A DNA stretch of 64,000 nt from JACCSI01 sp963815285 (GCA_963815285.1 CAWFGB010000004.1:665803-729802); one strand, 5' to 3'; counted from the first letter of the stretch, positions 24,724 through 34,389 are shown. Program-made: numbers and translations. The notes: generated by a model from the sequence alone, not told the origin.

Positions 24724-26252
24724 CACAGCCCCTCGCGACGCTGGCGCGCCTCGCGCGCCGGCGGATGCTGGTTCAACACCCACGTGTCCTTGCTGCCGCC
24801 GCCCTGCGACGAGTTCACGACCAGCGATCCCTTTCGCAACGCCACCCGGGTGAGTCCGCCTGGCACGATCGTGACCCGTTCGCCGGTCAGGATGTAGGGC
24901 CGGAGGTCGACGTGACGCGGCTCGATCCGGCCGTCGACGAAGCACGGGCTGGCCGACAGCGCCAGCGTGGGCTGCGCGATGTAGTTGCGCGGGTCGGCGA
25001 GGATGCGCTGGCGGAACTCCTCGCGTTCCGCCGCCGTGCTGTGAGGGCCGATCAGCATGCCGTAGCCCCCGGATTCTCCCACCGCTTTGACCACGAGTTG
25101 ATCGAGGCGCTCGATCACAAACTTCCGGTCCGACGGAATCGTCATCTGCCACGTTTCCACGTTGGGCAGGATCGGCTCCTCCGACAGGTAGTACTTGATC
25201 AGCGCTGGAACGTAGGCGTAGAGCGCCTTGTCGTCGGCCACGCCGGTGCCGATGGCGTTGGTCAGAGCGACGTTGCCGGCGCGGTAGGCGTTGAACAGGC
25301 CGGGAACGCCCAGCGTGGAGTCGGCGCGAAACGCCATCGGGTCGGTGAAATCGTCGTCGACGCGCCGGTAGATCACGTCCACGCGCTCGGGGCCGGCCGT
25401 GGTGCGCATGTAGACGACGTTGTCGTGGACGAAGAGGTCGCGGCCCTCGACCAGCGCGATGCCCATTTGCCGAGCCAGGAACGTGTGCTCGAAATAAGCC
25501 GAGTTGAAGACCCCTGGCGTGAGCAGCACGATCGTCGGATCGGGCCGGTGCGGCGGCGTCAGCGCCCGCAGCGTCGCCAGCAGCGCCTGGCCGTAGTGGT
25601 CCACGGGCCGCACATCGTAGCGGCTGAAGAGCAGCGGGAACACGCGCTTGATGACCTGCCGGTTGGTGAGCATGTAGCTGACCCCGCTCGGCACCCGCAG
25701 GTTGTCCTCGAGCACGGCAAACGAGCCATCAGGCACGCGCACCAGATCGGTACCCGCCACCGAGACGTAGACGTCGTGGCGTACGTGAACGCCTTGCATT
25801 TCGCGGCGGAAATGCTTGCAGCTATAGACCAGCTCGCGCGGCACGACGCCGTCGGCCAACACCCGGGCGTCGGTGTAGACGTCCTTCAGGAATAAGTTCA
25901 GTGCGGTGATGCGCTGGGTGAGCCCGCGCTCGAGCACGTCCCACTCGGCCGCGGTGATGATGCGGGGAATCAGGTCGTACGGGAAGATCCGCTCGGTGCC
26001 CTCGCTCTTGCCGTAGACGGTGAAGGTGATGCCTTGGTGCAGGAAGGCCAGGTCGGCCGCCGACTGCCGCTCATGCATCACATCAGCGCCCGCTTCCTGG
26101 AGGCGGTCGTAAAGCGCCTCGTACTGCGGCCGCGGCTGGCCCTGGGCGTCAAACATCTCGTCGTAGGCCAAGCCGAGAGCGTAGGAGCTGAAGAAGTCGA
26201 GCGTGGCGAGGTGCGGCGGCGTGACGGGCGCCGGGTCGGGGGAGGAGGACAT
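24723..26252 (-). CDS. Circularly permuted ATP-grasp protein (DUF404/DUF407)
   Basis: 509 residues. Family landmarks: DEMFDAQGQPRPQYEALYDRL near 30, GITFTVYG, RIFPYDLIPRII, LNLFLKDVYTDARVL, VPDGSFAVLEDNLRVPSGVSYML, PGVFNSAYFEHTFLARQMG, VDVIYRRVDDDFTDP, VGESGGYGMLIGP and a C-terminal ILTGERVTIVPGGLTRVAL. ATP-grasp ligases form amide bonds from a carboxylate and an amine. First gene of the ATP-grasp/alpha-E/transglutaminase operon. A GGAGGAGG ribosome-binding site precedes its ATG. It is just downstream of the malic-enzyme remnant. Confidence 0.9.
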   Translation of the reverse strand: MSSSPDPAPVTPPHLATLDFFSSYALGLAYDEMFDAQGQPRPQYEALYDRLQEAGADVMHERQSAADLAFLHQGITFTVYGKSEGTERIFPYDLIPRIITAAEWDVLERGLTQRITALNLFLKDVYTDARVLADGVVPRELVYSCKHFRREMQGVHVRHDVYVSVAGTDLVRVPDGSFAVLEDNLRVPSGVSYMLTNRQVIKRVFPLLFSRYDVRPVDHYGQALLATLRALTPPHRPDPTIVLLTPGVFNSAYFEHTFLARQMGIALVEGRDLFVHDNVVYMRTTAGPERVDVIYRRVDDDFTDPMAFRADSTLGVPGLFNAYRAGNVALTNAIGTGVADDKALYAYVPALIKYYLSEEPILPNVETWQMTIPSDRKFVIERLDQLVVKAVGESGGYGMLIGPHSTAAEREEFRQRILADPRNYIAQPTLALSASPCFVDGRIEPRHVDLRPYILTGERVTIVPGGLTRVALRKGSLVVNSSQGGGSKDTWVLNQHPPAREARQRREGL

Positions 26253-26288
26253 GGTCCAACTAACTGTCTGGCGTGACCACCGTGCCTG

Positions 26289-26747
26289 TCAACCCACCTG
26301 TCCGCGATCGTCCGCCGAGATGAACAACCCTTTAGCGCGCTGCCATAGATGGCCGTATAGCTGACACGCCAAACCGACCGTCGGCGTGTAGATGAGGGGC
26401 ATCAGCTCCTGCAAGTGATCGAGCACGACCCGGTAGAAGAGTCGATCGTTGCGGTCCTGCAGGGCCATCAGCTAGAGGTAACGTTCAAGATCGGTATGTT
26501 GTTCTCGAAGGTTCTCGAGGATTTTCTCCACCTGCTGCTCCTGGGTGAGCACGGCAGGCGGCAGCAACCCCGTCAGCTTCAAGCGTCTCCGTTCTTCGCG
26601 GCTAAAGGCTGTGCCCTTGTTCAACACCGGATCGTGAAGCAGCTTGATGCCGACGAGGTGTGGTTCGGTTGTCACAGGCTCTAGCACTGCGATGCCAGCG
26701 TTCCGGGCGCGCTCAATCGCTGCGGAGCGCGGTAATCGGATCGACAC
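26289..26747 (-). pseudogene. Malic enzyme, N-terminal remnant with in-frame stop
   Basis: From about 26700 downward the minus strand reads like the N-terminus of NAD-malic enzyme: LLHDPVLNKGTAFSREERRRLKLTGLLPP, then LENLREQHTDLERYL, a TAG stop at 26474-26472, and the same frame continues LMALQDRNDRLFYRVVLDHLQELMPLIYTPTVGLACQ and KGLFISADDRGQ before a TGA at 26291-26289. The TAG replaces the Tyr codon of the usual ERYIYLMALQ. Only about 140 of about 550 codons remain and the catalytic and NAD domains are gone. The 5' end overlaps the ADOP permease 3' end, and the frame there is not malic enzyme. Confidence 0.75.
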
Positions 26748-28425
26748 GCGCGGCGCGAAGCGCCGGAATCAGACTGGCGAGCACCGCAACTACCGCGACG
26801 GCAACAGCTGTTACGGCAATGGCCATCGGATCGACCGTCGGCACTTGATACAACTCGCTGGCCAGCAGCCGCCCGGCGGCCGCCACGCCCGCCAGGCCGA
26901 TCACCAGCCCCACCGCCATCATCGTCAGCCCCTCGCCGAGCACTTGCCGCATGACCTCAGCGCGTCGTGCGCCTAACGCCATGCGGATTCCGAGCTCGCG
27001 ACGACGGTTGGCCACGGCATAGGACATCACGCCGTAGAGGCCAATACTGGCCAACATGAGCGCGACGATGGCGAAGGTCGCCACGAGTCCGAGCACCACC
27101 TTGCGTTGCGCCAGCGAGTCGGCCATCGCGCCGTCGAGCGCCCGAGGGTTGGCGACCGCCACACCGGCATCGAGCCGCTCCACCTCGCGTTGAATGCCAG
27201 ATACGAGGCTCAAGGGATCGAGGGGCGTGCGCACCGCCATCGAGATCTGCGACATGTTGAACGCGCGTGGGGCGTAGGCGAACGGCAGGGGCACGCCATC
27301 GAGCCGGCGATCGACGATGTCCGCCACGACCCCCATGATGCGCCAGGTGGTGCCGGCAATCCGCAGCGGCTCGCCAACCGCCTGCCCGTCAGGAAAGAAC
27401 AGCTGCGCGGCCGTCTGGTTGATGATCACGACCGGTGGGCCACCGGCGCGATTGTCCGCATCGATCATTGCCCGCCCGGCGAGCAGCCGTGCGCCCAGCG
27501 CTTCAAGATATCCCGGTGACACGAAATCAAGCCGTCCGAGCGTCCGCTGGAGCTCATCGACGTCCAGGCGCCGGAAGAACTCGCCGTAGCCGCCACCGCT
27601 GAAGGGAACGGCCATTCCGCTGCCGGCAGCAGTCACGCCTGGCAGCTGACGCAGGCGCTCTGCCAGCTCACTCGCAAACACGAAGCGCTTCTCGGGCGAT
27701 GCGTATGTGGCGTCGGGGAGCGACACCTCAAATGCCAGCACGCGTTCAGGATCGAAGCCAGGATCCGAGGAGGATACATTGGCCAGGCTCCGCAACAACA
27801 ACCCGGCCGATGTCAGCAGGGTCACAGTGAGCGCCACCTCCGCGATCACGAGCACGGTCTGTGTGCGTCGCCGGCCCGCGCTTGTTCCGCCACGACCGCC
27901 GTCGGCGACCGAGGCGTGCAGGTTCAGTTGCCGGGCGCGCAGCGCCGGCAGCACTCCTGCAACCAGGCCAGTCGCCAGTGTGACGACCAGCGTGAAGAGC
28001 AGCGCGCGATCGTCGAGCCGCGGCGCGAGCGATAACGGCGTCGAGCCGGCAGCCACGCCGCGCAGCACCTCGACTCCGAGATAGGCCACGCCGACACCTG
28101 CAAGACCTCCGATGGCCGCCAGGACGAGGTTCTCGGTCAGGACCTGGCGCAGCAGTCGATTGCCCGTCGCACCGATGGCCGCGCGCAGCGCCAGTTCCTG
28201 CTGCCGGTGACACCCTCGTGCGATGAGCAGGTTGGCAACGTTGGCACACGCGATGAGCAAGACCACGGCAACCGCCGTGAACAAAATGAGCACCGGCCCT
28301 CGTGTGAGTCCGCGGATCACCTCCACCGCGGGTTGCACGACGACGCTCCACTTCTGCTTGAAGGCGGGATACTCCGAGGTCAGTTGCTCTTTGACGCTCT
28401 TGAGCTCGGCGTCAGCCTGCGCCAC
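26713..28425 (-). pseudogene. ADOP-family ABC permease, C-terminal part after frameshift
   Basis: This frame carries AQADAELKSVKEQLTSEYPAF, a membrane helix (GPVLILFTAVAVVLLIACANVANLLIARG), the ELALRAAIGATGNRLLRQVLTENLVL block, a second FtsX-like core and the usual tail RRELGIRMALGARRAEVMRQVLGEGLTMMAVGL, ending ARVDPITALRSD. It is the second part of an ADOP permease whose first part is read in another frame at 28412-29365. One extra base in the CC at 28441-28442 accounts for the break: without it FGRL continues RSGTTVAQADAEL. ADOP permeases have two FtsX-like units and often export peptides or drugs with a separate ATPase. Confidence 0.8.
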
Positions 28426-29365
28426 GGTGGTCCCGGAGCGCCAGCCGGCCGAAGACCGCTGCCCAGTGCGGTGATCGCTCGGCGCGAGGCGTCCCGGGCG
28501 TAAGCACAGCAGGCACGAAGAAGGCGTCCCTCTTCATCACCCACGCGCGCGCCGGCAGCACGCCGACGACGGTGCGTGGCCGTTCGTCCAGCACGAGCGC
28601 ACGTCCAATGATGGACGGATCGGCATTGAAACGGGAATGCCACAACTCCTCGGTAATGACCACCACGTCGCTTCGTCCGCCGGGGCGGTCTTCCTCCGGG
28701 AGAAAGCCGCGGCCGTGCAACATCGGCACACCGAGCACGCGGAAGAACTCGTGTGAGACCTCGAGGCCGGAGAGCCGCTCAGTCGCGGTCGCGCCTCGAA
28801 GGTTGTAGGACACCTGTCCGCTGAGGGCGATGGCCTCGAACTGTGTTCCATGAGCGCGCCAGTCAAGGAACGCGCCGCCGGACACACTGTTGGGGCGGCC
28901 GCTGTCACCTGTCTCGGAAATCTGCACGAGGCGGTCTGCATCCGGGTAATTCAGAGGTCGCAGCACCAGCGTGTCGAGGACGCTGTAAATCGCCGTATTT
29001 GCCCCGATGCCCATCGCCAGCGTGAGAATGGCGACGGCGGCAAAGCCGGGGCTTCGGCCGAGCAACCGCAGCCCCATCCTGACGTCCTGGCGCAACTCGT
29101 CGAGGAGCCGCACGATCCGGCGGCGGCGCTCGAGGCGGTCGCCCGTCTCTGCACACGCGCGCACCCCGGCGGCCTGATTGCCGAACTCACGCGTCGCCTG
29201 CATTCGGGCTGCGGCAGCGCTCATCCCCTCGCGCATCAGCTCGTCGGTTCGCATATCCAGATGAAACGCAAATTCCTCCGCGATGTCGGCACGGACAGCC
29301 TCGCGCGTGCGAAAGGGATAGCGAAACAGGCGCTTGACGCTCCATGGACGCATCGGAGTGCTCAT
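28412..29365 (-). pseudogene. ADOP-family ABC permease, N-terminal part before frameshift
   Basis: Start ATG 29365 overlaps the PadR stop (ATGA). The frame has the ADOP N-terminal helical leader (VRADIAEEFAFHLDMRTDELMREGMS), RLLDELRQDVRMGLRLLGRSPGFAAVAILTLAMGIGANTAIYSVLDTLVLRPL (first membrane helix and MacB-like periplasmic start), SGGAFLDW, FFRVLGVPMLHGRGFLPEED and GRALVLDERPRTVVGVLP. It runs into a stop after HWAAVFGRLALRDHRGAG because of the extra base near 28441. Together with the downstream frame it makes one about 880-residue permease. Either a real recent inactivation or a base-call error. Confidence 0.8.
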
Positions 29366-29697
29366 GCCGGTTCCGAGATCACTTTGAACATCGCGTCGGC
29401 ATAGCGACGCCACATCGACACCTCGCTGCGCAGGTGGCGCCGTCCGGCGGGGGTGAGCGAGTAGTACTTGGCCCGGCGATTGTTTTCGGACACGCCCCAG
29501 TCGGCCGCAATGAGGCCACGCGCTTCCAGCCGGTGCAGCGCCTGATAAAGTGCGGCGTCTTCGGTGGCGAGCACGCCGTCCGTTCGTTCGCGGATCCAGC
29601 GCGACACCGTGTAACCATGGGAGGGCCCGGTTCGAAGCGCCTGGAGGATCAGCAGGTCAACGGTGCCCTGCAGCAACGCAAGCGACGACTTCGCCAT
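29362..29697 (-). CDS. PadR-family transcriptional regulator
   Basis: 111 residues from ATG 29697, where MAKSSLALLQGTVDLLILQAL starts the PadR winged helix; the upstream start at 29736 is less likely. HGYTVSRWIRERTDG, AALYQALHRLEARGLIAADWG and NNRRAKYYSLTPAGRRHL are classic PadR segments including recognition helix and wing. It overlaps the ADOP permease start by 4 bases. In this arrangement PadR usually represses its own operon and is relieved by the permease's ligand. Confidence 0.9.
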   Translation of the reverse strand: MAKSSLALLQGTVDLLILQALRTGPSHGYTVSRWIRERTDGVLATEDAALYQALHRLEARGLIAADWGVSENNRRAKYYSLTPAGRRHLRSEVSMWRRYADAMFKVISEPA

Positions 29698-29790
29698 GGG
29701 GTCTTGGACGGAGGGTCGCGGCCGAATGTTCCACACACCGCGTGAGGGGAAGCGACCAGGGCGGCACGGCTGACCGCGCGGCCGCGGCGC

Positions 29791-30273
29791 TCAACCGCGC
29801 GCCAGCTGGCGCTCGATCAGGGCGGCAATCTCGTGCCGCCGGTGCGACTTGGCAAACTGCAGCGGCGTTTGCCCATCGTGCGAAGCAAGGTTGAGATTGG
29901 CCCCGGCCTCGATGAGTACTTTCGCGGTCTCGATGTTGTTCTGCCAGATCGCGTCGTGGAGCGCGGTATAGCCATTGCGCGGCCCCTGCTTGTCGATGTC
30001 GATGCCGTACTCGATCAATACCCTGGCGGCCTCCGTGCGCCCGGCATAGGACGCGGCGTGCAAGGCCGTCGCTTTCATACTCGGATCGACAGCTGCAACG
30101 TCAGCTCCCGCCTCGAGCAACGCCCGCACGATGGCCGTGTGCCCTTCGTACGCAGCCATCACGAGCGGCGCGTCGCCGTTCGGGTCCAATTCGTTCACGT
30201 CGGCCCCTTGCGCAATCAGCGCGCTCACGGCGGCGGTGTCGTTCTTCCGCACGGCTTTCATCAACACAGTCAT
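29791..30273 (-). CDS. Ankyrin-repeat protein
   Basis: 160 residues from ATG 30273, with GGAG 5 bases upstream; the longer frame to 30357 is rejected. It consists of about four ankyrin repeats, for example DPNGDAPLVMAAYEGHTAIVRALLEAGADVAAVDP, MKATALHAASYAGRTEAARVLIEYGIDIDKQGP, NGYTALHDAIWQNNIETAKVLIEAGANLNLASH and DGQTPLQFAKSHRRHEIAALIER. No catalytic domain or signal peptide is present, so it is probably a cytoplasmic interaction protein. It is divergent from the SLATT gene 120 bases away. Confidence 0.85.
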   Translation of the reverse strand: MTVLMKAVRKNDTAAVSALIAQGADVNELDPNGDAPLVMAAYEGHTAIVRALLEAGADVAAVDPSMKATALHAASYAGRTEAARVLIEYGIDIDKQGPRNGYTALHDAIWQNNIETAKVLIEAGANLNLASHDGQTPLQFAKSHRRHEIAALIERQLARG

Positions 30274-30392
30274 CGCATCTCCATCGAACTGATCGGCCAC
30301 ATTCTCGCACGGGAGTTCTATAATGGGACACGCTCCTACCTCCTCCGGAAGCCTCACATCGAGATGCGCGTCGGCGCGTCAAAGGAGGGATA

Positions 30393-30956
30393 GTGCTCGG
30401 ACTAACGCTCGTCGATCATCTGCGCTTGACGTTCGGCCATGTCATCTACACGCATCGCGCGCATACGCAACTGGCGGCACGCTGCACGCGCTGGAATCGC
30501 ATGCTGCAGGGCGTCGAGGGCCTGGGTCTGCTGGCGACGGTCGTCTGCTCCGTCGCACTTCTGACGACTGGTGAGCTTGCCTACGGTGTTGGGACCGCCA
30601 CAGCCGCAGGCGCGGCGGTCCTGGCGTTAGCCGGCCGGGTCGTGCTCGACCTGGACGCCACCGGCAACGCGCACCGGATATGCGGTGCCCGGCTGTGGCA
30701 CATCCGCGAGCAATACCGTGCGCTCCTCGCTGACTTGCAGGACGGCCACCTCACACTCGAGCACGCGCGCGAACGCCGCGATGCGTTGATGGTGACGCTG
30801 CACGACATCTACGAAAAGGCACCGCTGGCCGATCAGGCTGCGTATGAAGCCGCCCGGCATGCTGTGCCAACCGATCACGAAGGCGTGCTGAGCGACGAGG
30901 AAGTCGATCGGTTCCTGCCGGCGACCCTGCACAAAGACCGTCAGCCGGCAGCCTGA
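30393..30956 (+). CDS. SLATT-domain-like two-transmembrane protein
   Basis: 187 residues from a GTG preceded by GGAGGG. The first helix has RLTFGHVIYTHRAHTQLAARCTRWNRML, followed by two hydrophobic segments (GLLATVVCSVALLTTGELAYG and TATAAGAAVLALAGRVVLDL), then a long helical region with AHRICGARLWHIREQYRALLADLQDGHLT and a conserved-looking IYEKAPLADQAAYEAARHAV. This architecture matches SLATT proteins, two-TM predicted pore formers that are effectors in some nucleotide-signalling defence systems. No cyclase or SLOG partner is visible nearby; housekeeping solo members also exist. Confidence 0.65.
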   Translation: MLGLTLVDHLRLTFGHVIYTHRAHTQLAARCTRWNRMLQGVEGLGLLATVVCSVALLTTGELAYGVGTATAAGAAVLALAGRVVLDLDATGNAHRICGARLWHIREQYRALLADLQDGHLTLEHARERRDALMVTLHDIYEKAPLADQAAYEAARHAVPTDHEGVLSDEEVDRFLPATLHKDRQPAA

Positions 30957-30988
30957 GGGACGGCCGCTCACCGACGCTCTCAGCGGTC

Positions 30989-32341
30989 TCACGCACGGTC
31001 GAGAGCCAGGACCGCATGCAGCAGCACATTGGCGCCGTTCGCGCAGTCCTGCCACGCGGTCAGCTCCTTCGGTGAATGACTCACGCCGCCAACGCTCGGC
31101 ACGAAGATCATGCCCATCGGCGTGAGCTGCGCCATCATCTGCGCATCGTGGCCGGCGCCGGAGGGCAAGCGGACCGAGGAGAGCTTCACGGTCGCAGCCG
31201 CGCGCGCCACGAGGTCCTGCATCGCTGCATCGGCGAGCGCCGGCGGGTTGCTGCTGACCGGCACGATGGCGATCGACGTCCGCGTCTGGGCGGCGATGGC
31301 CTGCGCCCGCTGTCGAATATCGTCGGCGATGGCCTGCAGCGTGGCGGTCGAAAGATCGCGCAGCTCGATGGTGGCGCGCGCTTCGCCCGGCACGACGTTC
31401 GGGGCATTGGGAGACACTTCGATCCGGCCGACCGTGCCAACGTGGCGGCCCGGACGGCTCGTCACGATCTCTCTCACCGCCAGCGCCAGGTGCGACAGCG
31501 CGACCACAGCATCCTGTCGATCCGCCATCGGTGTGGTTCCCGCGTGGTTGGCAAACCCGGTGATGGTCGCCTCGAAACGCTCGATCGCCACAATGCCCTG
31601 GACGACGCCGATGTCCGTCGCCGATCGCTCGAGCGATCCGCCCTGCTCGATGTGCAGCTCGAAGTAGCCGCGCCACGCGCCCTTCTCCCGCCGGGCGTCC
31701 ATGATGCGCTCGGGATCGCCGCCGATCTTGCGGATTGCGTCGCCGCGTCGCATGCCGTTCCAGACCTGATCCATATCCGAGGGCGCGACATCACCCGCGA
31801 CGATACGGCTGGACGAGAGCCCGCGGTTGAAAGCGACCCCTTCCTCTGCCGCCCAGATGACGAGTTCCAGTGGGTGCCGCGTGCGGACGCCCCCGGCAAT
31901 GAGGGCCTCGATGAGGCCGAGCCCGGCGAGCGTGCCGAGATCGCCGTCGAAGTTGCCGCCGCTCGGGACCGAATCAATATGGGAGCCGAAGAGAATCGGC
32001 GGAAGCGACGGCTCGGTTCCGGCGCGGCGGCCGAAGATGTTCCCGGCTGGATCGATTCGCGGCGCAAGCCCGGCCGCACGCATCAGACCCATGACGTAGT
32101 CGCGTCCGGCGACGTCGGCATCGCTGTAGGCGACGCGGCTCACGCCGGCAGCAAAGCTGCCGCCGGCCGGACGCCCGAAGACGCTGAGCTCCTCGATGCG
32201 CTGGCGGAGCGCTGCGGCATCGACCGTGGGAGCGCTGGCGGACTGCGCCTTCGCCACTCGGGTCCCGGCAAGGCCAGCGGCGGCGAGACTCGCGAGGAAG
32301 GCACGCCGAGGGAGGCGACCATCCTCAACTGCGTCGTTCAT
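30989..32341 (-). CDS. Zn-dependent amidohydrolase, M20 family (allantoate/N-carbamoyl-amino-acid hydrolase type)
   Basis: 450 residues from ATG 32341 with a Tat-like signal LPRRAFLASLAAAGLAGTRVAKAQ, so exported. Metal-binding stations of the hydantoinase/carbamoylase M20 group are present: LFGSHIDSVPSGGNFDGDLG, AAEEGVAFNRGLSSSRIV, YFELHIEQGGSLE and SGAGHDAQMMAQLTPMGMIFVPSVGGVSHSPKE. The fold is a peptidase domain with a dimerisation lid. It cleaves N-carbamoyl or ureido bonds in this family. An upstream ATG at 32362 would place the twin arginine far from the start. Confidence 0.85.
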   Translation of the reverse strand: MNDAVEDGRLPRRAFLASLAAAGLAGTRVAKAQSASAPTVDAAALRQRIEELSVFGRPAGGSFAAGVSRVAYSDADVAGRDYVMGLMRAAGLAPRIDPAGNIFGRRAGTEPSLPPILFGSHIDSVPSGGNFDGDLGTLAGLGLIEALIAGGVRTRHPLELVIWAAEEGVAFNRGLSSSRIVAGDVAPSDMDQVWNGMRRGDAIRKIGGDPERIMDARREKGAWRGYFELHIEQGGSLERSATDIGVVQGIVAIERFEATITGFANHAGTTPMADRQDAVVALSHLALAVREIVTSRPGRHVGTVGRIEVSPNAPNVVPGEARATIELRDLSTATLQAIADDIRQRAQAIAAQTRTSIAIVPVSSNPPALADAAMQDLVARAAATVKLSSVRLPSGAGHDAQMMAQLTPMGMIFVPSVGGVSHSPKELTAWQDCANGANVLLHAVLALDRA

Positions 32342-32451
32342 GAGCAGCACGATACCAGTCATCGGCCTCGTTGTCAGGCATCCGCTGACTGGCGACCCTA
32401 TACTCGAATGACGTTCGCCGTCCACGTGGCGTGGCGTACGTCACGTGAACA

Positions 32452-33411
32452 ATGAGCACCGCAAAGAGCATGGTTCGCATCGGCATCTCGTCGTGCCTGC
32501 TCGGCCGGAAAGTCCGGTTCGACGGGGGGCACAAACGCGATCCCTTTCTTACCGACACGTTCGGCCGGTTTGTCGAATGGGTGCCGGTGTGTCCCGAAGT
32601 CGAAGCCGGCTTCGGGACGCCGCGCGAGGCCATGCGGCTGGTGGATGACGGCAGCCGCTTGCGGCTGCTGACGGTCAAAACGGCCCGCGACCTGACGGAT
32701 ACGATGGAGCGTTACGCGCGCCGCCGGGTCGACCAACTGGCGAACGAGAACCTGAGCGGCTATGTGCTGAAGAAGGACTCGCCCAGCTGCGGCATGGCGC
32801 GCGTGAAGGTGTACGACCCGCACAACGTCCCGGCGCGCACCGGCGTGGGGCTGTTCGCCGCCGCACTACGCACGCGCCACCCGTTCCTGCCCGTGGAAGA
32901 AGAAGGGCGGCTGGTCGATCCCCGGATCAGGGACAACTTCACCGAGCGAGTTTTTGCGTATCAGCGATTGCGGGCGTTACTTGTCGGCCGCTGGACCCTC
33001 GGGGCGCTGGTCAGCTTCCACACCGCTCACAAGCTGAGCCTGATGGCACACTCGGTCACCGCCTATCAATCGCTCGGCCGGCTTGTCGCCGGCGCCAAGT
33101 CACTCTCGCGCGCCGACCTGGAGTCGCGCTATACCGAAGGGTTCATGAACGCGCTCGAGCCGATGGCGACCACGCGCCGCCATGTGAACGTGCTGCAGCA
33201 CATGGCCGGGTACTTCAAGAAGCAGCTCGACGACGCCAGCCGCGCGGAGCTTGCGGCCACTATCGAGGACTACCGCACCGGCCTGGTGCCGCTCGTTGTA
33301 CCGATCACCCTCATCCGTCATCACGTACGACAGCACGACGTGGCCTACCTTGCAGGGCAGGTATACCTCGCGCCGCATCCCCAGGAGCTGATGCTCCGTA
33401 ATCACGTCTAA
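32452..33411 (+). CDS. DUF523-DUF1722 protein
   Basis: 319 residues. The DUF523 part (about 9-150) has IGISSCLLGRKVRFDGGHKRDP, VCPEVEAGFGTPREAMRL and LKKDSPSCGMARVKVY, with conserved cysteines probably binding metal. The DUF1722 part (about 185-310) has SFHTAHKLSLMAHSVTAYQSLGRLVA and HVNVLQHMAGYFKKQL, as in E. coli YbgA, whose homologues are often beside photolyases. No photolyase gene is nearby. The function is unknown. The start overlaps a purine-rich stretch, but no strong box is seen. Confidence 0.85.
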   Translation: MSTAKSMVRIGISSCLLGRKVRFDGGHKRDPFLTDTFGRFVEWVPVCPEVEAGFGTPREAMRLVDDGSRLRLLTVKTARDLTDTMERYARRRVDQLANENLSGYVLKKDSPSCGMARVKVYDPHNVPARTGVGLFAAALRTRHPFLPVEEEGRLVDPRIRDNFTERVFAYQRLRALLVGRWTLGALVSFHTAHKLSLMAHSVTAYQSLGRLVAGAKSLSRADLESRYTEGFMNALEPMATTRRHVNVLQHMAGYFKKQLDDASRAELAATIEDYRTGLVPLVVPITLIRHHVRQHDVAYLAGQVYLAPHPQELMLRNHV

Positions 33412-33446
33412 CGAAGCGCGCGCTACAATCCGCGGGGAACTTCCCC

Positions 33447-34382
33447 ATGCCGCCATCTGGACGCTTCACCGCCCTTCTTGCTCTACTGGCAGCGACCACG
33501 TTGGCCGCCGACAACACACGCACCCAGACCCAGCGGCTCAATCGGACGATTGAATTGCTTGCCGATGGCCGGGCGACCTTTGGCATTCTCAGCCATGATC
33601 GGTCGCTCGATAACGCGCGGGCGCTGGCGCGCTCCGGCCTGGACTTCGTCATCATCGACATGGAGCATGGCCCGCTCGATATCGAGACGCTGCGCGTCTT
33701 TCTGCTCGGCATGATCGACAAGGAGCGCCTCCTGCAGAAGGGGCACGCGCAGATGGACGTGACGCCGTTTGTCCGGCTGCCAGCCAATGGCCGCGACCAG
33801 GCGACGTTTCTGGCCAAGCAGGCCCTCGACGTGGGCGTGATGGGGATCATGTTCCCCTACGTCAACACACCGGGCGAAACCGAACTGGCGGTGCGGTCGA
33901 TGCGCTATCCGCAGCACCGCGGCGCACCGGACATCAACCCTCCGGGGATTCGCGGCAGCGGCCCCGGCATCCCGGACTGGTATTGGGGGGTCCGCAACTA
34001 TCAGGAGATCGCCGACGTGTGGCCGCTCGATCCGCGCGGCGAGTTGTTCTGCATCATTCAGATCGAGTCCAAGGAAGGGTTGGACAACGTTGAGACCATT
34101 GCCGCAGTGCCCGGGGTCTCGGCGCTGTTCATCGGGCCCGCCGATCTCGCGCTCTCACTCGGCCTTCCGGTCGAGGCGCCGGAGGTCGAAGCGGCGATTC
34201 AGACCATCCTGCGTGCGGCGAAATCCCGGAAGCTGCCGATTGGAATCACCACATCTGCCGCCACGGTGGAGCGCCGCCTCAGCGAGGGATTCAACGTCGT
34301 CACCGTGGGATTCGGCGACGGCGGCATCACGCCGGAAAGCGCCCGCACGCTCGCCATTGGGCGCAAGGCCAGCGGGCGTTGA
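33447..34382 (+). CDS. Secreted HpcH/HpaI-type aldolase family protein
   Basis: 311 residues. The first 21 residues look like a signal peptide (FTALLALLAATTLAAD). The mature part has the HpcH/HpaI TIM-barrel landmarks: FVIIDMEHGPLDIETLRVFL, PFVRLPANGRDQATFLAKQALDVGVMGIMFPYVNTPGE, LFCIIQIESKEGLDNV, and PGVSALFIGPADLALSLG. The glutamate and aspartate that bind the divalent metal are in the QIESKEG and GPADLA blocks. The family cleaves 2-keto-3-deoxy acids to pyruvate and an aldehyde, normally in the cytoplasm, so export here is unusual. Confidence 0.85.
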   Translation: MPPSGRFTALLALLAATTLAADNTRTQTQRLNRTIELLADGRATFGILSHDRSLDNARALARSGLDFVIIDMEHGPLDIETLRVFLLGMIDKERLLQKGHAQMDVTPFVRLPANGRDQATFLAKQALDVGVMGIMFPYVNTPGETELAVRSMRYPQHRGAPDINPPGIRGSGPGIPDWYWGVRNYQEIADVWPLDPRGELFCIIQIESKEGLDNVETIAAVPGVSALFIGPADLALSLGLPVEAPEVEAAIQTILRAAKSRKLPIGITTSAATVERRLSEGFNVVTVGFGDGGITPESARTLAIGRKASGR

Positions 34383-34389
34383 ACAGGCA

